The notes: generated by a model not told the origin, from the sequence alone. A stretch of DNA of 18,503 nucleotides from Geobacter sp. UBA6151 (GCA_002423105.1 DIUT01000023.1:3030-21532), one strand, 5' to 3'; shown: positions 7,115 through 15,251, counted from the first letter of the stretch. Program-made: numbers and translations.

Positions 7115-7529
7115 GGCTGCCACATTGGAGACCGTCGGCACCATCCCCCTCTTGCAAACCCTGGGGATCAGGCTGCTGGAGATCGGCGACTGCCACGCCG
7201 TGATGGAGGTCACGGTGGACGATTGTCACCGCAACTACTTCGGTGGCGCCCATGGCGGCTTGCTGGCCACCCTGGTGGATACCGCCGCCTTCTTTCCTCG
7301 CCCGCTGCTCCCCTCCGGCACTCCCTGCACCACCACCAGCCTGAACGTCGTCTATGTCCGCCCCGCCAGTGTGGGGGACCGGCTGACCGCCCGCTCCGAA
7401 CTGCTGCATATCGGCCGCCGCACCGCCAGCGTGCGGGTGGTGGTATCCAACCAGCACGGCAAGCTGGTGGTTCACGGTATCGCTTCGCTGATGCTGACCG
7501 GTGCGTGCACCGGAATCGATCAATCATAA
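7104..7529 (+). CDS. PaaI-type hotdog-fold thioesterase
   Basis: 141 aa. The hotdog signature RNYFGGAHGGLLATLVDTAAFF carries the HGG of the substrate loop (H50, G51, G52) and the catalytic aspartate D59, followed by strands SLNVVYVRPASVGDRLTARSELLHIG. PaaI-like enzymes hydrolyse acyl- or aryl-CoA thioesters in the cytoplasm. The ATG overlaps the last 11 bases of the selenoprotein gene, so expression is coupled; it appears to be the last gene of the AraC-linked operon. Its presence suggests the pathway makes or consumes a thioester, but the acyl group is unknown. Confidence 0.88.
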   Translation: MTIKAATLETVGTIPLLQTLGIRLLEIGDCHAVMEVTVDDCHRNYFGGAHGGLLATLVDTAAFFPRPLLPSGTPCTTTSLNVVYVRPASVGDRLTARSELLHIGRRTASVRVVVSNQHGKLVVHGIASLMLTGACTGIDQS

Positions 7530-7801
7530 GGTGGTCAGTAACTGCATTTTGTAGTATCACTAGTTTTGTCTTCCATGACCGATTATTGATTGATATAGTG
7601 CCACGTCCGACAGACACCAAGAGGACGAAACATCTGTTAATATGCTGTAATCACTAATTTTTCTCCTTTGTATAAACGATTGCCCTGTATCCGTAAAACC
7701 AGGGGGATTGTGGTCAACGACGACCAGATGATTCTGCAAGGTAGATGCAATAGCTACCGCCAGTGCAAAAAGACGTCAATGACCTTACGGAGGTAAAAAT
7801 A
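7530..7801. other. intergenic gap upstream of the chemoreceptor gene
   Basis: About 270 bases with no gene. AT-rich patches and several TATA-like strings (for example 7594-7599 and 7671-7676) occur, but none has a convincing partner box at standard spacing. No hairpin followed by a T-tract was found for ending the upstream operon. The end of the gap holds the GGAGG (7789-7793) of the next gene. Confidence 0.3.
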
Positions 7802-9664
7802 ATGTTGTTCAAGCCCGCCACCTTTTTGATGAAGCGCCTGACCTATTCAGGCAAGATGCTCGTATCCGGCTTTTTCTTCTGCATTCCCATCATCCTTCTG
7901 GCTTATTTCCTTATCACCAATATACGGGATCAGGTAGCGTTTGGCGCGAAAGAGCAGTTCGGCGTTCAGTACGCTACTCCACTCAAGAATACGTTGCAGC
8001 ATCTTTTGCACAACCGCCGGGTGGTTCTGCAGGGCAAAGCGCCTGCTGCTCCGGATCAAGTACTGGCTGAACTTGACCGGGTTGAAGCGAGTCAGGGAGG
8101 GGTGCTGGCCACGAAAGAGTCGCTTACGGCACTGAAGGCCAAGATGGCCACAGTGAGTGGGCTGAAAGAAGCAACCCCGCGGAAGACATTCGAGGCGCAT
8201 TCGGCGCTCGTCAACGACCTGCTGGCCATGATTGTGCTGGTGGCTGACAATTCCAACCTTACCCTTGATCCGGATATCGACAGCTATTATCTCATGGATA
8301 CCCTGATCACCAAGCTTCCTCCGCTGGCCGATGTTCTGGGACGCATTGATGTCATTGTCTCGCACTCCGGTTCAGAGGCGCTTACCGCTGACGACAGAAC
8401 CGAATTGGTTGTGCTTTCCGGCCAGGCCAGGACGCTGGTTGAGGCGATTAACAAGAATATCCGCGCTGCATGTGCCAAGAATCCGGCGCTTACTCAGCCG
8501 CTGCAAGGTCCGCTGCAAGATCTGAGCACCTTTGCCGATGCCTATCTGAAAGCCGTGACCGCCTACGGCGGCGGCGTCAATGCACCGTCTGCTGCGCTCA
8601 GCCAAAGTATGTCCAAGAGCGCAAGCGCCACACTTGATGCTGTTTTCAAGTCAGTTGATGTTGTGGCGCCGAGCCTGGACGGGCTCCTGATTGCGCGCAT
8701 TCAAACGTTCAAATCGCGGATGTACCTCTATCTGTCCATCTGTTTCGTTGCCTTTCTGTTGGGCGTCTATCTCAACATCGGTTGTTTTCTGTCAGTACGG
8801 GATGGTATTGCGTCTATCTGCGTCGTGACCGGCAAGGTTCATTCCTTTGCCGGTCTGTTGTCCACCAGTGTCGATCAGCAAGCCGGTTTTTCAAGCCAGC
8901 TCTCCAGTTCAGTGACTGAGATATCAACCACCATGGAGGAGTTTTCTTCCACTGCAAGCCTGATCGCCAATCACAGCCATGAAGTGGTGGGTATTGCTGA
9001 CCAGAACATGCAGGGTTCAACCCGTGCCGCTTTGGAAGTTGAGGTTCTTCTCGAGAAAATGAATGCCATAGCCAGCGACAATGAAACCAGCCTGCAAGAG
9101 ATTGTGGCGCTGGGACGCAAGTCGAAAGATATCACCAGGATCATGGAGATCATCGGCAACATTGCCAACCAAACCAAGTTGATTGCCTTTAATGCCGCTT
9201 TGGAAGCGGCCAGCGCCGGTGAAGCGGGTAAACGGTTCGGGGTCGTGGCGGTGGAAATCCGGCGGCTGGCTGATAGTGTGGTGGAATCTGCCGCTAACAC
9301 CGAGTCGAAGATAACGGAGATTATTGAGGCGGTTAACCGTCTGGTGATCACGTCTGAAAAAGGGGCCAATATCATTCGTGAGGGGGTAGAGTACTCGGGG
9401 CGGATCATGCAGATGTTTAATGATGTGGTGGACGGATCAGTAGCCACCAGCGAAGCGGCGAAGCAAATCTCCCTGTCAACCCAACAGCAACAGATTGCCA
9501 GCAGTCAGGTGGTCTTGGCGTTGCGCGACATCCAGGAGGGGACGCATCAATCGTTTGAATCGATCAAGCAGATGAATGACATCGGCAAAGACCTGACAGC
9601 CATGTCCAACGACCTGAAGGGTATAATGGAGCGTTTCAGCCTCTATGTGGCGTCAGACATCTGA
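7802..9664 (+). CDS. methyl-accepting chemotaxis-type transducer
   Basis: 620 aa from ATG 7802, chosen because GGAGG (7789-7793) precedes it; an in-frame GTG at 7763 is less likely. TM1 spans about residues 20-41, then an extracytoplasmic mainly helical sensor of about 265 residues, then TM2 at about 307-331. No clear HAMP domain is seen after TM2 (no conserved Pro-x-x pattern). The cytoplasmic coiled coil holds the CheA/CheW-binding tip IANQTKLIAFNAALEAA (from residue 454) and AGEAGKRFGVVAVEIRRLA. The C-terminus (LYVASDI) lacks a CheR/CheB tether pentapeptide. The tip is of conserved length with some substitutions, for example K in NQTK, so it may feed a non-flagellar chemosensory system. 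No che genes are nearby. Confidence 0.9.
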   Translation: MLFKPATFLMKRLTYSGKMLVSGFFFCIPIILLAYFLITNIRDQVAFGAKEQFGVQYATPLKNTLQHLLHNRRVVLQGKAPAAPDQVLAELDRVEASQGGVLATKESLTALKAKMATVSGLKEATPRKTFEAHSALVNDLLAMIVLVADNSNLTLDPDIDSYYLMDTLITKLPPLADVLGRIDVIVSHSGSEALTADDRTELVVLSGQARTLVEAINKNIRAACAKNPALTQPLQGPLQDLSTFADAYLKAVTAYGGGVNAPSAALSQSMSKSASATLDAVFKSVDVVAPSLDGLLIARIQTFKSRMYLYLSICFVAFLLGVYLNIGCFLSVRDGIASICVVTGKVHSFAGLLSTSVDQQAGFSSQLSSSVTEISTTMEEFSSTASLIANHSHEVVGIADQNMQGSTRAALEVEVLLEKMNAIASDNETSLQEIVALGRKSKDITRIMEIIGNIANQTKLIAFNAALEAASAGEAGKRFGVVAVEIRRLADSVVESAANTESKITEIIEAVNRLVITSEKGANIIREGVEYSGRIMQMFNDVVDGSVATSEAAKQISLSTQQQQIASSQVVLALRDIQEGTHQSFESIKQMNDIGKDLTAMSNDLKGIMERFSLYVASDI

Positions 9665-9710
9665 GCAGGGCAGGCAAGTATAGAGGACCGCACCTTCAGG
9701 AGACGAGTCA

Positions 9711-11603
9711 ATGCGCCGATTGAACGTTGCATTACTGCTGTTTATGAGCCTCTGGTTTCTTGGTGGCTGTGCGATCGTCAACCTGCGGAAAGATGTCCAG
9801 TTTTCAAAAGACTCCTGCCTGCTTTTTGGTGAAATTGTCAGCCATTCCCCGTTAAACAAGCCCATCATTGTTATCGCTTATGCAACCGAAGGCGATAAGG
9901 TCATCATCGGGGATTATGCCGTGTTGAACGAACCGGGGCCTTACGAACTGCTGGTTCGACAGGGGCGTTATCGCATTTTTGCCTTCGAGGACAGCAATGG
10001 CAATCTGGCCTATGATCATGGGGAGTGGGCAGGGCACTATGAAAAGCCGGAGTACGTAACTCCTCAACCGGGAGGGGTCGAGTGGGGGCTTGACCTTAAA
10101 CTCTCCGATAGTCGCGACCGGCATGTGCCCTCACTGGCCGACACCTTGCTTGCCTATTCAGGCGGCAAGAGAAAACAGTCCACCTCAGCGGGTGCGTTGG
10201 CTGATCTCGATGATCCGGCCTTCTCGGCGGAACAGGGGAACATTGGATTCTGGGCTCCGCTGGATTCTTTCAGGCTCACTGGCTGTAATATTTATTTTCT
10301 CGAACCGTACGACCGGAAAAAAATACCGGTACTGTTGGTCCATGGTGCTGCCGGTTCCCCGCAGGACTGGCGGTATTTTATCAAGAACATAGACCGTTCC
10401 CGCTATCAGCCGTGGATCTTTTCCTATCCGTCCGGCGCCAGACTGCAAACAATGTCGTTGTTTCTGCGCAAGAAGCTCTATGACCTTGATCGGAAATATA
10501 ACTTCGACCAGTTATTTGTTGTGGCGCACAGCATGGGGGGGCTGGTGTCCCGATCCGCCCTGATCGAGAAGGATCAGCACAACCGGGCCGTGAAACTTTT
10601 TGTCTCCATCTCCACGCCGTGGGGCGGAGAATCATGGGCAAAAACAGGTGCTCAAAACCCGGTTGCCGTAATTCCCAGCTGGAAAGACATGGCGCCTGAC
10701 AGTGAGTTCATCCGCACTGTTTTTGCCACAAAACTCCCCGATACGATCAGATACTACCTTTTATTTGGTCACAAGGGAGGGGGAAGCCTCTTTCGGCAGA
10801 ACAATGACAACACCGTGACACTGGAAAGCATGCTTGACCCGAGGGCACAGGCCGAAGCGCTGAAGGTGATGGGTTTTAACGAAGATCATATCAGTATCAT
10901 CAACAGTGCCGAGGTCTTTGCGCAGTTCAAGGCGATTACCGCAACGACTGAGACAAACCTCAAAAAGACACTTGCTTCAACCCGTGGTTATGTAGATGTC
11001 CGGCACAATTTTCTCCCTGCCGATGTAACAAAACCCCTGCAAATGTCCCTTGTGCTTGTTCCCGCAAAATCAGATGACCAGGAGACACAAATCAAGGTTG
11101 ATCCCTTCCTGAAAAGGCAGGAGACCGGAGCGGTCACGCCTGGCGAGTATGAAGCGAGTCTCTGCGCCCTGGGCTTCAAAACCGAACCGGTGAGCGTGCC
11201 TGTTTCCATCACTGCCGGCAAGATTGCCGACGTCAGCTACACCTTGATACCCCAGGGGATGGTAGCCGGTCTGATCACGGCCACGACGTCGGACGACGAC
11301 AGTTATTGGGGATTTCTCCGGTCGTTACCGGACAAGGTCAAAATCAGCAGCATCAGGCTTACCGGAGCTGGCATTACTCGAACGCTCGTCCCCTCCGACG
11401 ATATGACCGACAAGGAGATGCTCAACAGCTTTCTTGCGTCCAAGGATTTTATTAGCAGGAACGGGTTCGCGTTTTTCGATCTCCCCGCCGGAGAATACAC
11501 GGTATCCATTGAAGCGGACGGCTACAAGCCATCAACAACAGTTGTCAAGGTTCAGCCGGGTGAGTTCAACCCTCCGCCACCGTTCAGGCTTGTACTAAAG
11601 TAA
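9711..11603 (+). CDS. lipoprotein alpha/beta hydrolase with flanking beta-sandwich domains
   Basis: 630 aa. It begins with a lipoprotein signal, LGGC, with Cys 20 as the predicted lipidation site, so it is an envelope-anchored protein. Residues about 40-130 form a carboxypeptidase-regulatory-like beta domain (ELLVRQGRYRIFAFEDSNGN). The lipase/esterase core follows: oxyanion region VLLVHGAAG (H211), nucleophile elbow AHSMGG (S274), and a likely catalytic His in NEDHISI (H393). The C-terminal about 130 residues hold another beta-sandwich (FDLPAGEYTVSIEADGYKP). It probably hydrolyses esters or lipids at the cell surface. AGGAGA (9698-9703) precedes the ATG. It follows the chemoreceptor by 46 bases and may be co-transcribed. 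The substrate is unknown. Confidence 0.85.
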   Translation: MRRLNVALLLFMSLWFLGGCAIVNLRKDVQFSKDSCLLFGEIVSHSPLNKPIIVIAYATEGDKVIIGDYAVLNEPGPYELLVRQGRYRIFAFEDSNGNLAYDHGEWAGHYEKPEYVTPQPGGVEWGLDLKLSDSRDRHVPSLADTLLAYSGGKRKQSTSAGALADLDDPAFSAEQGNIGFWAPLDSFRLTGCNIYFLEPYDRKKIPVLLVHGAAGSPQDWRYFIKNIDRSRYQPWIFSYPSGARLQTMSLFLRKKLYDLDRKYNFDQLFVVAHSMGGLVSRSALIEKDQHNRAVKLFVSISTPWGGESWAKTGAQNPVAVIPSWKDMAPDSEFIRTVFATKLPDTIRYYLLFGHKGGGSLFRQNNDNTVTLESMLDPRAQAEALKVMGFNEDHISIINSAEVFAQFKAITATTETNLKKTLASTRGYVDVRHNFLPADVTKPLQMSLVLVPAKSDDQETQIKVDPFLKRQETGAVTPGEYEASLCALGFKTEPVSVPVSITAGKIADVSYTLIPQGMVAGLITATTSDDDSYWGFLRSLPDKVKISSIRLTGAGITRTLVPSDDMTDKEMLNSFLASKDFISRNGFAFFDLPAGEYTVSIEADGYKPSTTVVKVQPGEFNPPPPFRLVLK

Positions 11604-11624
11604 AATCCCAAACAACAATCGCAC

Positions 11625-11662
11625 TTGACTGTGTTAACGCTTAAACGTACTTTTATAAGTAC
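11625..11662 (+). promoter_or_regulatory. promoter with palindromic operator of the toxin-antitoxin pair
   Basis: A -35 box TTGACT (11625-11630) and -10-like TACTTT (11648-11653) are 17 bases apart. The perfect inverted repeat GTACTT-TTAT-AAGTAC (11647-11662) covers the -10 region. Phd/YefM antitoxins repress their own operons by binding such palindromes, so autoregulation is likely. Confidence 0.5.
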
Positions 11663-11688
11663 AGATAAGGACAGGTAAGGAGGTTGCC

Positions 11689-11964
11689 ATGTCACACACA
11701 TTGTCAATTATGGAAGCACGAAAACAGCTTACGTCCCTTCCAGAAACACTTTTCCACAACGGACAGCCTGATGTTCTGGAAATCACTCGCCGTGGCAAAC
11801 CGGTGTTAGCTGTGTTGCCATGGGAATTGTACGAGGCGGTTTCGGAGACGCTGGAGGTTATGGGGGATAAAGAACTGATGGCTCAATTACGTCAGAGCAT
11901 ACAAGAGATCGATTCCGACAAACTCATCTCCTGGGATGATGCCAAACAGGAGCTTGGCCTGTGA
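11689..11964 (+). CDS. Phd/YefM-family antitoxin
   Basis: 91 aa. The N-terminal half has the Phd/YefM DNA-binding and dimer fold (LSIMEARKQLTSLPETLF, then DVLEITRRGKPVLAVLPWELYEAV). The acidic C-terminal tail (EIDSDKLISWDDAKQELGL) is the part that would wrap and block the toxin. AAGGAGG (11677-11683) gives strong initiation. Its stop overlaps the GTG of the toxin, the usual antitoxin-first arrangement of type II systems. A palindromic operator lies just upstream. Confidence 0.9.
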   Translation: MSHTLSIMEARKQLTSLPETLFHNGQPDVLEITRRGKPVLAVLPWELYEAVSETLEVMGDKELMAQLRQSIQEIDSDKLISWDDAKQELGL

Positions 11965-12281
11965 AGTGGCAGATTTTGCTTACACCAACAGCATTGAAAC
12001 TTTTGTCGGACATTTCCGACAGACGCATTCGTGAGAAAATCGGAGCGGTAATTGATCGTCTGACTGAAGACCCGGAAAAACAGGGCAAGGCCTTGCTTGG
12101 TGAATTGGCAGGGTTTCGCAGTATTAGGGTTGTTGGGCAACGTTACCGCATCATATATCAGATCAGAGATAACACTATTGTTGTAGTTATTGTTGCCGTT
12201 GGTATTCGGCGTGATGGAGCCAAAGATGATATCTACAATCTGGCGAAGAAGCTTTTTAGGTTGAGATTGTTAAGCGAGTGA
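11961..12281 (+). CDS. RelE/ParE-superfamily toxin
   Basis: 106 aa, GTG start overlapping the antitoxin stop by four bases (GTGA). The RelE/ParE fold is visible as MKWQILLTPTALKLLSDI, then RLTEDPEKQGKALLGELAGFRSIRV, then the signature RYRIIYQIRDNTIVVVIVAV ending in basic residues. It is probably a ribosome-dependent mRNA endonuclease (RelE-like) or a gyrase poison (ParE-like). The sequence alone does not decide, though the RVVGQRYRIIYQI core leans RelE-like. The tail after residue 90 (DDIYNLAKKLFRLRLLSE) is longer than in minimal RelE proteins. Confidence 0.88.
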   Translation: MKWQILLTPTALKLLSDISDRRIREKIGAVIDRLTEDPEKQGKALLGELAGFRSIRVVGQRYRIIYQIRDNTIVVVIVAVGIRRDGAKDDIYNLAKKLFRLRLLSE

Positions 12282-12374
12282 GTCCGCAAATATTCCGGGT
12301 ACAGTAGAGAGCAGTATAGAGAGTGTGCGGATATAGTTACGTAGCGCCGGTTTTGGTGGATGTTGATGAGGATT

Positions 12375-12407
12375 GGACTGGCGATTGAGTAATTTTGCTT
12401 GTACTTT
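12375..12407 (+). repeat. left direct repeat, ATTGAGTAATTTTGCT core
   Basis: GGACTGG (12375-12381), two bases, then ATTGAGTAATTTTGCT (12384-12399) and TGTACTTT. The same GGACTGG plus core recurs at 13922-13945 with one base less between. The flank here, CTTGTACTTT, instead matches that of the third copy at 13951-13974 (CTTGAACTTT). The repeat lies 54 bases upstream of the chorismate mutase start. Confidence 0.7.
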
Positions 12408-12460
12408 ATGTGCGCAGGGGCTGGCCAACAAGGAGTTAGAGTTTTCCAAAGGAGTTTGTT

Positions 12461-12766
12461 GTGGTCAGTATAATTGAATGCAATTCTATTGAAGACGTCC
12501 GTACAAATATTGACCGCATTGACCGGCAAATAGTCAGTCTTCTGTCTGAGCGTGGAGCCTACGTTAACCAAGCGGCAAGGTTCAAGAAAACCACAGACGA
12601 CGTAAAAGCGCCTCAACGTGTAGAACAGGTAATTGCCAAGGTCACAGCGCTTTCACAGGAACTTGGGGCAAACCCATCTGTTACGGAACAGGTTTACCGT
12701 GCAATGATTTCAGCCTTTATTCACGCAGAGCTGGTTGAACATACCGCACTCAACAATCACTCCTAA
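12461..12766 (+). CDS. stand-alone chorismate mutase, AroQ/PchB type
   Basis: 101 aa all-helical enzyme that converts chorismate to prephenate, or acts as a PchB-like lyase. Active-site positions of the AroQ family are in place: R14 and D21 in RTNIDRIDRQI, R31 in LLSERGAYV, K42 in AARFKK, and R53 after KAP. The C-terminal helix YRAMISAFIHAELVEHTAL carries the late acidic and aliphatic positions. The GTG start is preceded by AAAGGAG (12448-12454). It has no regulatory or dehydratase domain. It is isolated from aromatic biosynthesis genes. A degraded antisense copy of its 3' end lies at 15252-15364. Confidence 0.88.
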   Translation: MVSIIECNSIEDVRTNIDRIDRQIVSLLSERGAYVNQAARFKKTTDDVKAPQRVEQVIAKVTALSQELGANPSVTEQVYRAMISAFIHAELVEHTALNNHS

Positions 12767-12823
12767 CGGGAGCGTGAAACCTGCTCTCTACTCATTCCGT
12801 CTACGAGAAAAGCAGAGGACACA

Positions 12824-13753
12824 ATGAAAAAGAAATCCGGCGAGCACAGGAGATTGTTTGACAAAGACAAATTCCCCGAACGAACCGACGTGCTGAATAT
12901 TGTTCTGGATCACGTCCCGCAGGGAATGGTGGTCGTAGGGGCGGACTATCTTGTGATGGCGTTCAACCGCCCTTTTGAGAATGCGTTTCAGTTCACACCC
13001 GGCGTGGTCGAGGTGGGCGTCGATTTTCGGGATCTCCTGAAAATATGGGCTGATACAACCGGGCAAGATCAGCAAATGCTCGACTATGCAATCTATCAAC
13101 TCGACGAGCCCACTCCCTTCGAATTCGAATTTCCCCAGCTCATCAATGGCGAACCTTGTTGGTGTCTGCTGACCCACAGCCCGTTGCCCGGCAAAGGTTT
13201 TGTCAGGACGTTTACCGACATCACCAAAAGGAAGGTGCTGGAAGCCAGCTTGATGAAGCTCTCCCGCGAAGATACGTTAACCGGTTTGTATAACCGTCGC
13301 ACCATCCTGGAAGCCTTGGAAGAGGAAATCAAGCGGGGGCAGCGCTATAACCGTCCGTTGTCATTCCTGATGATCGACATCGATCATTTCAAGAAGATCA
13401 ACGACCAATGGGGACACCCGGCCGGCGATCAGGTGCTCAAGTCGTTTGCTGCGGAATGCCTGTCGGCGAAACGGGAAAACGACAAGATCGGGCGTTTCGG
13501 AGGGGAAGAATTCGTGATGGTACTGCCCGAGACCGCCAAAGCGGACGCCGAGCTTGCCGCCGAACGGATCAGGAAATGTACTGCGGAAATGGGCATCAAA
13601 ACCAAGCACGGCACGGCCACGATTCCGGTAACCGTAAGCATCGGCGTGACCACCGCAACCGGCTGCGACGACATCGAGGCTGTCATCGCCCGTGCAGACG
13701 TGGCATTGTACGAAGCCAAGAGCAAGGGAAGAAATTGCGTGGTGTGCAACTGA
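12824..13753 (+). CDS. PAS-GGDEF diguanylate cyclase
   Basis: 309 aa, cytoplasmic, makes cyclic di-GMP. Residues about 22-140 form a PAS-fold sensor (LDHVPQGMVVVGADYLVMAFN, ending FTDITKRK). GGDEF domain from about 145: DTLTGLYNRRT, MIDIDHFKKIND, and the active-site motif GGEEF (226-230). The feedback inhibitory I-site is intact as R-x-x-D (R217-END220), five residues before GGEEF. No transmembrane segment or EAL domain is present. AGAGGA (12814-12819) precedes the ATG. It starts 57 bases after the chorismate mutase stop, so the two may share a transcript, though a functional link is not apparent. Confidence 0.92.
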   Translation: MKKKSGEHRRLFDKDKFPERTDVLNIVLDHVPQGMVVVGADYLVMAFNRPFENAFQFTPGVVEVGVDFRDLLKIWADTTGQDQQMLDYAIYQLDEPTPFEFEFPQLINGEPCWCLLTHSPLPGKGFVRTFTDITKRKVLEASLMKLSREDTLTGLYNRRTILEALEEEIKRGQRYNRPLSFLMIDIDHFKKINDQWGHPAGDQVLKSFAAECLSAKRENDKIGRFGGEEFVMVLPETAKADAELAAERIRKCTAEMGIKTKHGTATIPVTVSIGVTTATGCDDIEAVIARADVALYEAKSKGRNCVVCN

Positions 13754-13811
13754 GGGAAAACCGCAGATACCCGCCGTGGCACGGACAACCGAAAAAAGCT
13801 GAGGAGTCTTT

Positions 13812-13934
13812 GCTGAAGTAGCTCGCGCAATTGGCGAAGCACATCGCCGCTATACTCGCAGGATTAACTTTCGCGAAAGTGGCGTGGCCACCTCAGAACT
13901 CTCCGACATGTTGAGAGGGAGGGACTGGTATTGA
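13812..13934 (+). pseudogene. fragment of a REP-associated (Y1) transposase
   Basis: One frame reads AEVARAIGEAHRRYTRRINF followed by RE (13812-13877). This resembles the conserved stretch of REP-associated tyrosine (Y1_Tnp) transposases that normally continues into a tryptophan-rich segment. Here homology breaks at the 14-bp palindrome ACTTTCGCGAAAGT (13867-13880), and the frame ends at TGA 13932-13934. The catalytic HUH and tyrosine parts are absent. It is a dead fragment. Confidence 0.55.
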
Positions 13935-13975
13935 GTAATTTTGCTCAATCATTGAGTAAAATTGCTTGAACTTTG
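13922..13975 (+). repeat. tandem ATTGAGTAA-type motifs upstream of the DUF4143 ATPase
   Basis: Copy A: GGACTGG then ATTGAG-TAATTTTG-CTCAAT (13930-13949), a 6-bp inverted repeat with an 8-base centre. Copy B, one base later: ATTGAG-TAAAATTG-CTTGAA (13951-13970), the same frame with a decayed right arm and continuing CTTTG. The array ends 26 bases before the ATPase start codon. It may be an operator or an element end; no family assignment is made. Confidence 0.65.
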
Positions 13976-14000
13976 TTTTTAGCAGTGGTATTAGGTGGTT

Positions 14001-15188
14001 ATGAGCTATATTCGTCCACTTGTATCCTCGTTATCGAGCCTGTTTTCCCGCCCTTCACCGGTTATTCATGTCATGATCGGTCCTCGTCAGGTAGGTAAGA
14101 CCACTATTGCCCGCCAGATTCAGGAATCCATTGACATCCCGACTCTCTATGCGACGGCGGACAGCCCGGTTCCCCTTGATTCCGGCTGGATCGAAACTCA
14201 ATGGCGCCGGGCAGCAAGCGACGCAACGGCTGCGGGTTCACCGGTGCTGCTTGTACTCGACGAGGTGCAGAAGGTGCGGGGCTGGAGTGAAGCCCTCAAG
14301 CTGCTGTGGGATAACCGGCACACCAGCCCTGAAATCCGTCTGCTGATTCTCGGCTCGTCGGCGTTGATGATGCAGGAAGGACTGACTGAAAGCCTGGCCG
14401 GACGTTTTTTTCTGCATCGCTGCACCCACTGGGGCTATGCCGAGTGCCGCGAAGCCTTTGGCCTGAGCCTGCACCAGTGGATCTACTTTGGCGGGTATCC
14501 GGGAGCGGTTGCCTTTATGACGCCGGAGAGCGACTGGAAACGCTACATCACAGATTCCCTGATTGAAACCGTCCTGGCGCGCGACGTACTCCAGATGTCC
14601 CGGATCACCAAGCCGGTATTGCTTCGTCACCTGTTTGCCCTGGCCGCCACTCTCCCGGCCCAATCGGTCTCCTATACAAAGATGCTGGGCCAGCTTCATG
14701 ATGCTGGCAATACTACAACCCTGGCCCACTACCTGAAGTTGCTGGAGGCGGCATTTCTGATCAGCGGATTGGAGCTTTTCTCCCAGGGGATTCAACGCAA
14801 GCGGGGGAGCAGCCCAAAGCTGATATTATGGAACAATGCGCTGGTAAACGCCCTGTCCGTGCGGACGTATGCAGATGCGGTGGCGGACACGATCTGGTGG
14901 GGGCGGCTGGTGGAAAATGCCGTAGGGGCACACCTGTGCAACAGTCTCAATTCGGTGGAATACGGTATTACCTACTGGCGTGATGGAGATCATGAGGTTG
15001 ATTTTGTTGTTACCAGGGGTGGGGATGTGTGGGCCATTGAAGTAAAAAGCGGACGAAGCGGCAGAAGCTCTGGGCTCGCCCGCTTCAGGCAACGTTATCC
15101 CGCGGCAAAGGTATTGCTTGTGGGAGCGCAGGGGATTCCGCTGGAGGAGTTTTTCAGCCGGGACGCGGCGGCGTGGCTGGTGGGATAG
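14001..15188 (+). CDS. AAA_14/DUF4143 ATPase with PD-(D/E)XK-like C-terminus
   Basis: 396 aa from ATG 14001; an in-frame GTG at 13995 is an alternative start. Walker A GPRQVGKTT (G27-T35), Walker B LLVLDEVQK (D87, E88), sensor-like LLILGSSALMM, and the family mark YFGGYPGAV. The DUF4143 half has a winged-helix-like middle (SYTKMLGQLHDAGNTTTLAHYLKLLEAAFL). Its nuclease-like end shows E332-V-D334 and E347-V-K349, the E/D...ExK pattern of PD-(D/E)XK folds. All motifs are intact. The role of these proteins is unsettled, with DNA-related or defence-like roles proposed. It lies directly downstream of the tandem repeat array. Confidence 0.9.
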   Translation: MSYIRPLVSSLSSLFSRPSPVIHVMIGPRQVGKTTIARQIQESIDIPTLYATADSPVPLDSGWIETQWRRAASDATAAGSPVLLVLDEVQKVRGWSEALKLLWDNRHTSPEIRLLILGSSALMMQEGLTESLAGRFFLHRCTHWGYAECREAFGLSLHQWIYFGGYPGAVAFMTPESDWKRYITDSLIETVLARDVLQMSRITKPVLLRHLFALAATLPAQSVSYTKMLGQLHDAGNTTTLAHYLKLLEAAFLISGLELFSQGIQRKRGSSPKLILWNNALVNALSVRTYADAVADTIWWGRLVENAVGAHLCNSLNSVEYGITYWRDGDHEVDFVVTRGGDVWAIEVKSGRSGRSSGLARFRQRYPAAKVLLVGAQGIPLEEFFSRDAAAWLVG

Positions 15189-15251
15189 GGGATTGTGCGG
15201 AGCCGACTGCTGCTGTGACGGGGAGGTCGTTCCTTGACGGCACAATAATGA

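Noticed and set aside
7763..7801. GTG start at 7763 for the chemoreceptor
   Set aside because: GGAGG stands nine bases before the ATG at 7802, and the 13 extra residues add nothing of the family.
12282..12374. TCCGCA...TGCGGA inverted repeat after the toxin gene as a terminator
   Set aside because: The arms are only six bases, about 40 bases apart, with no T-tract.
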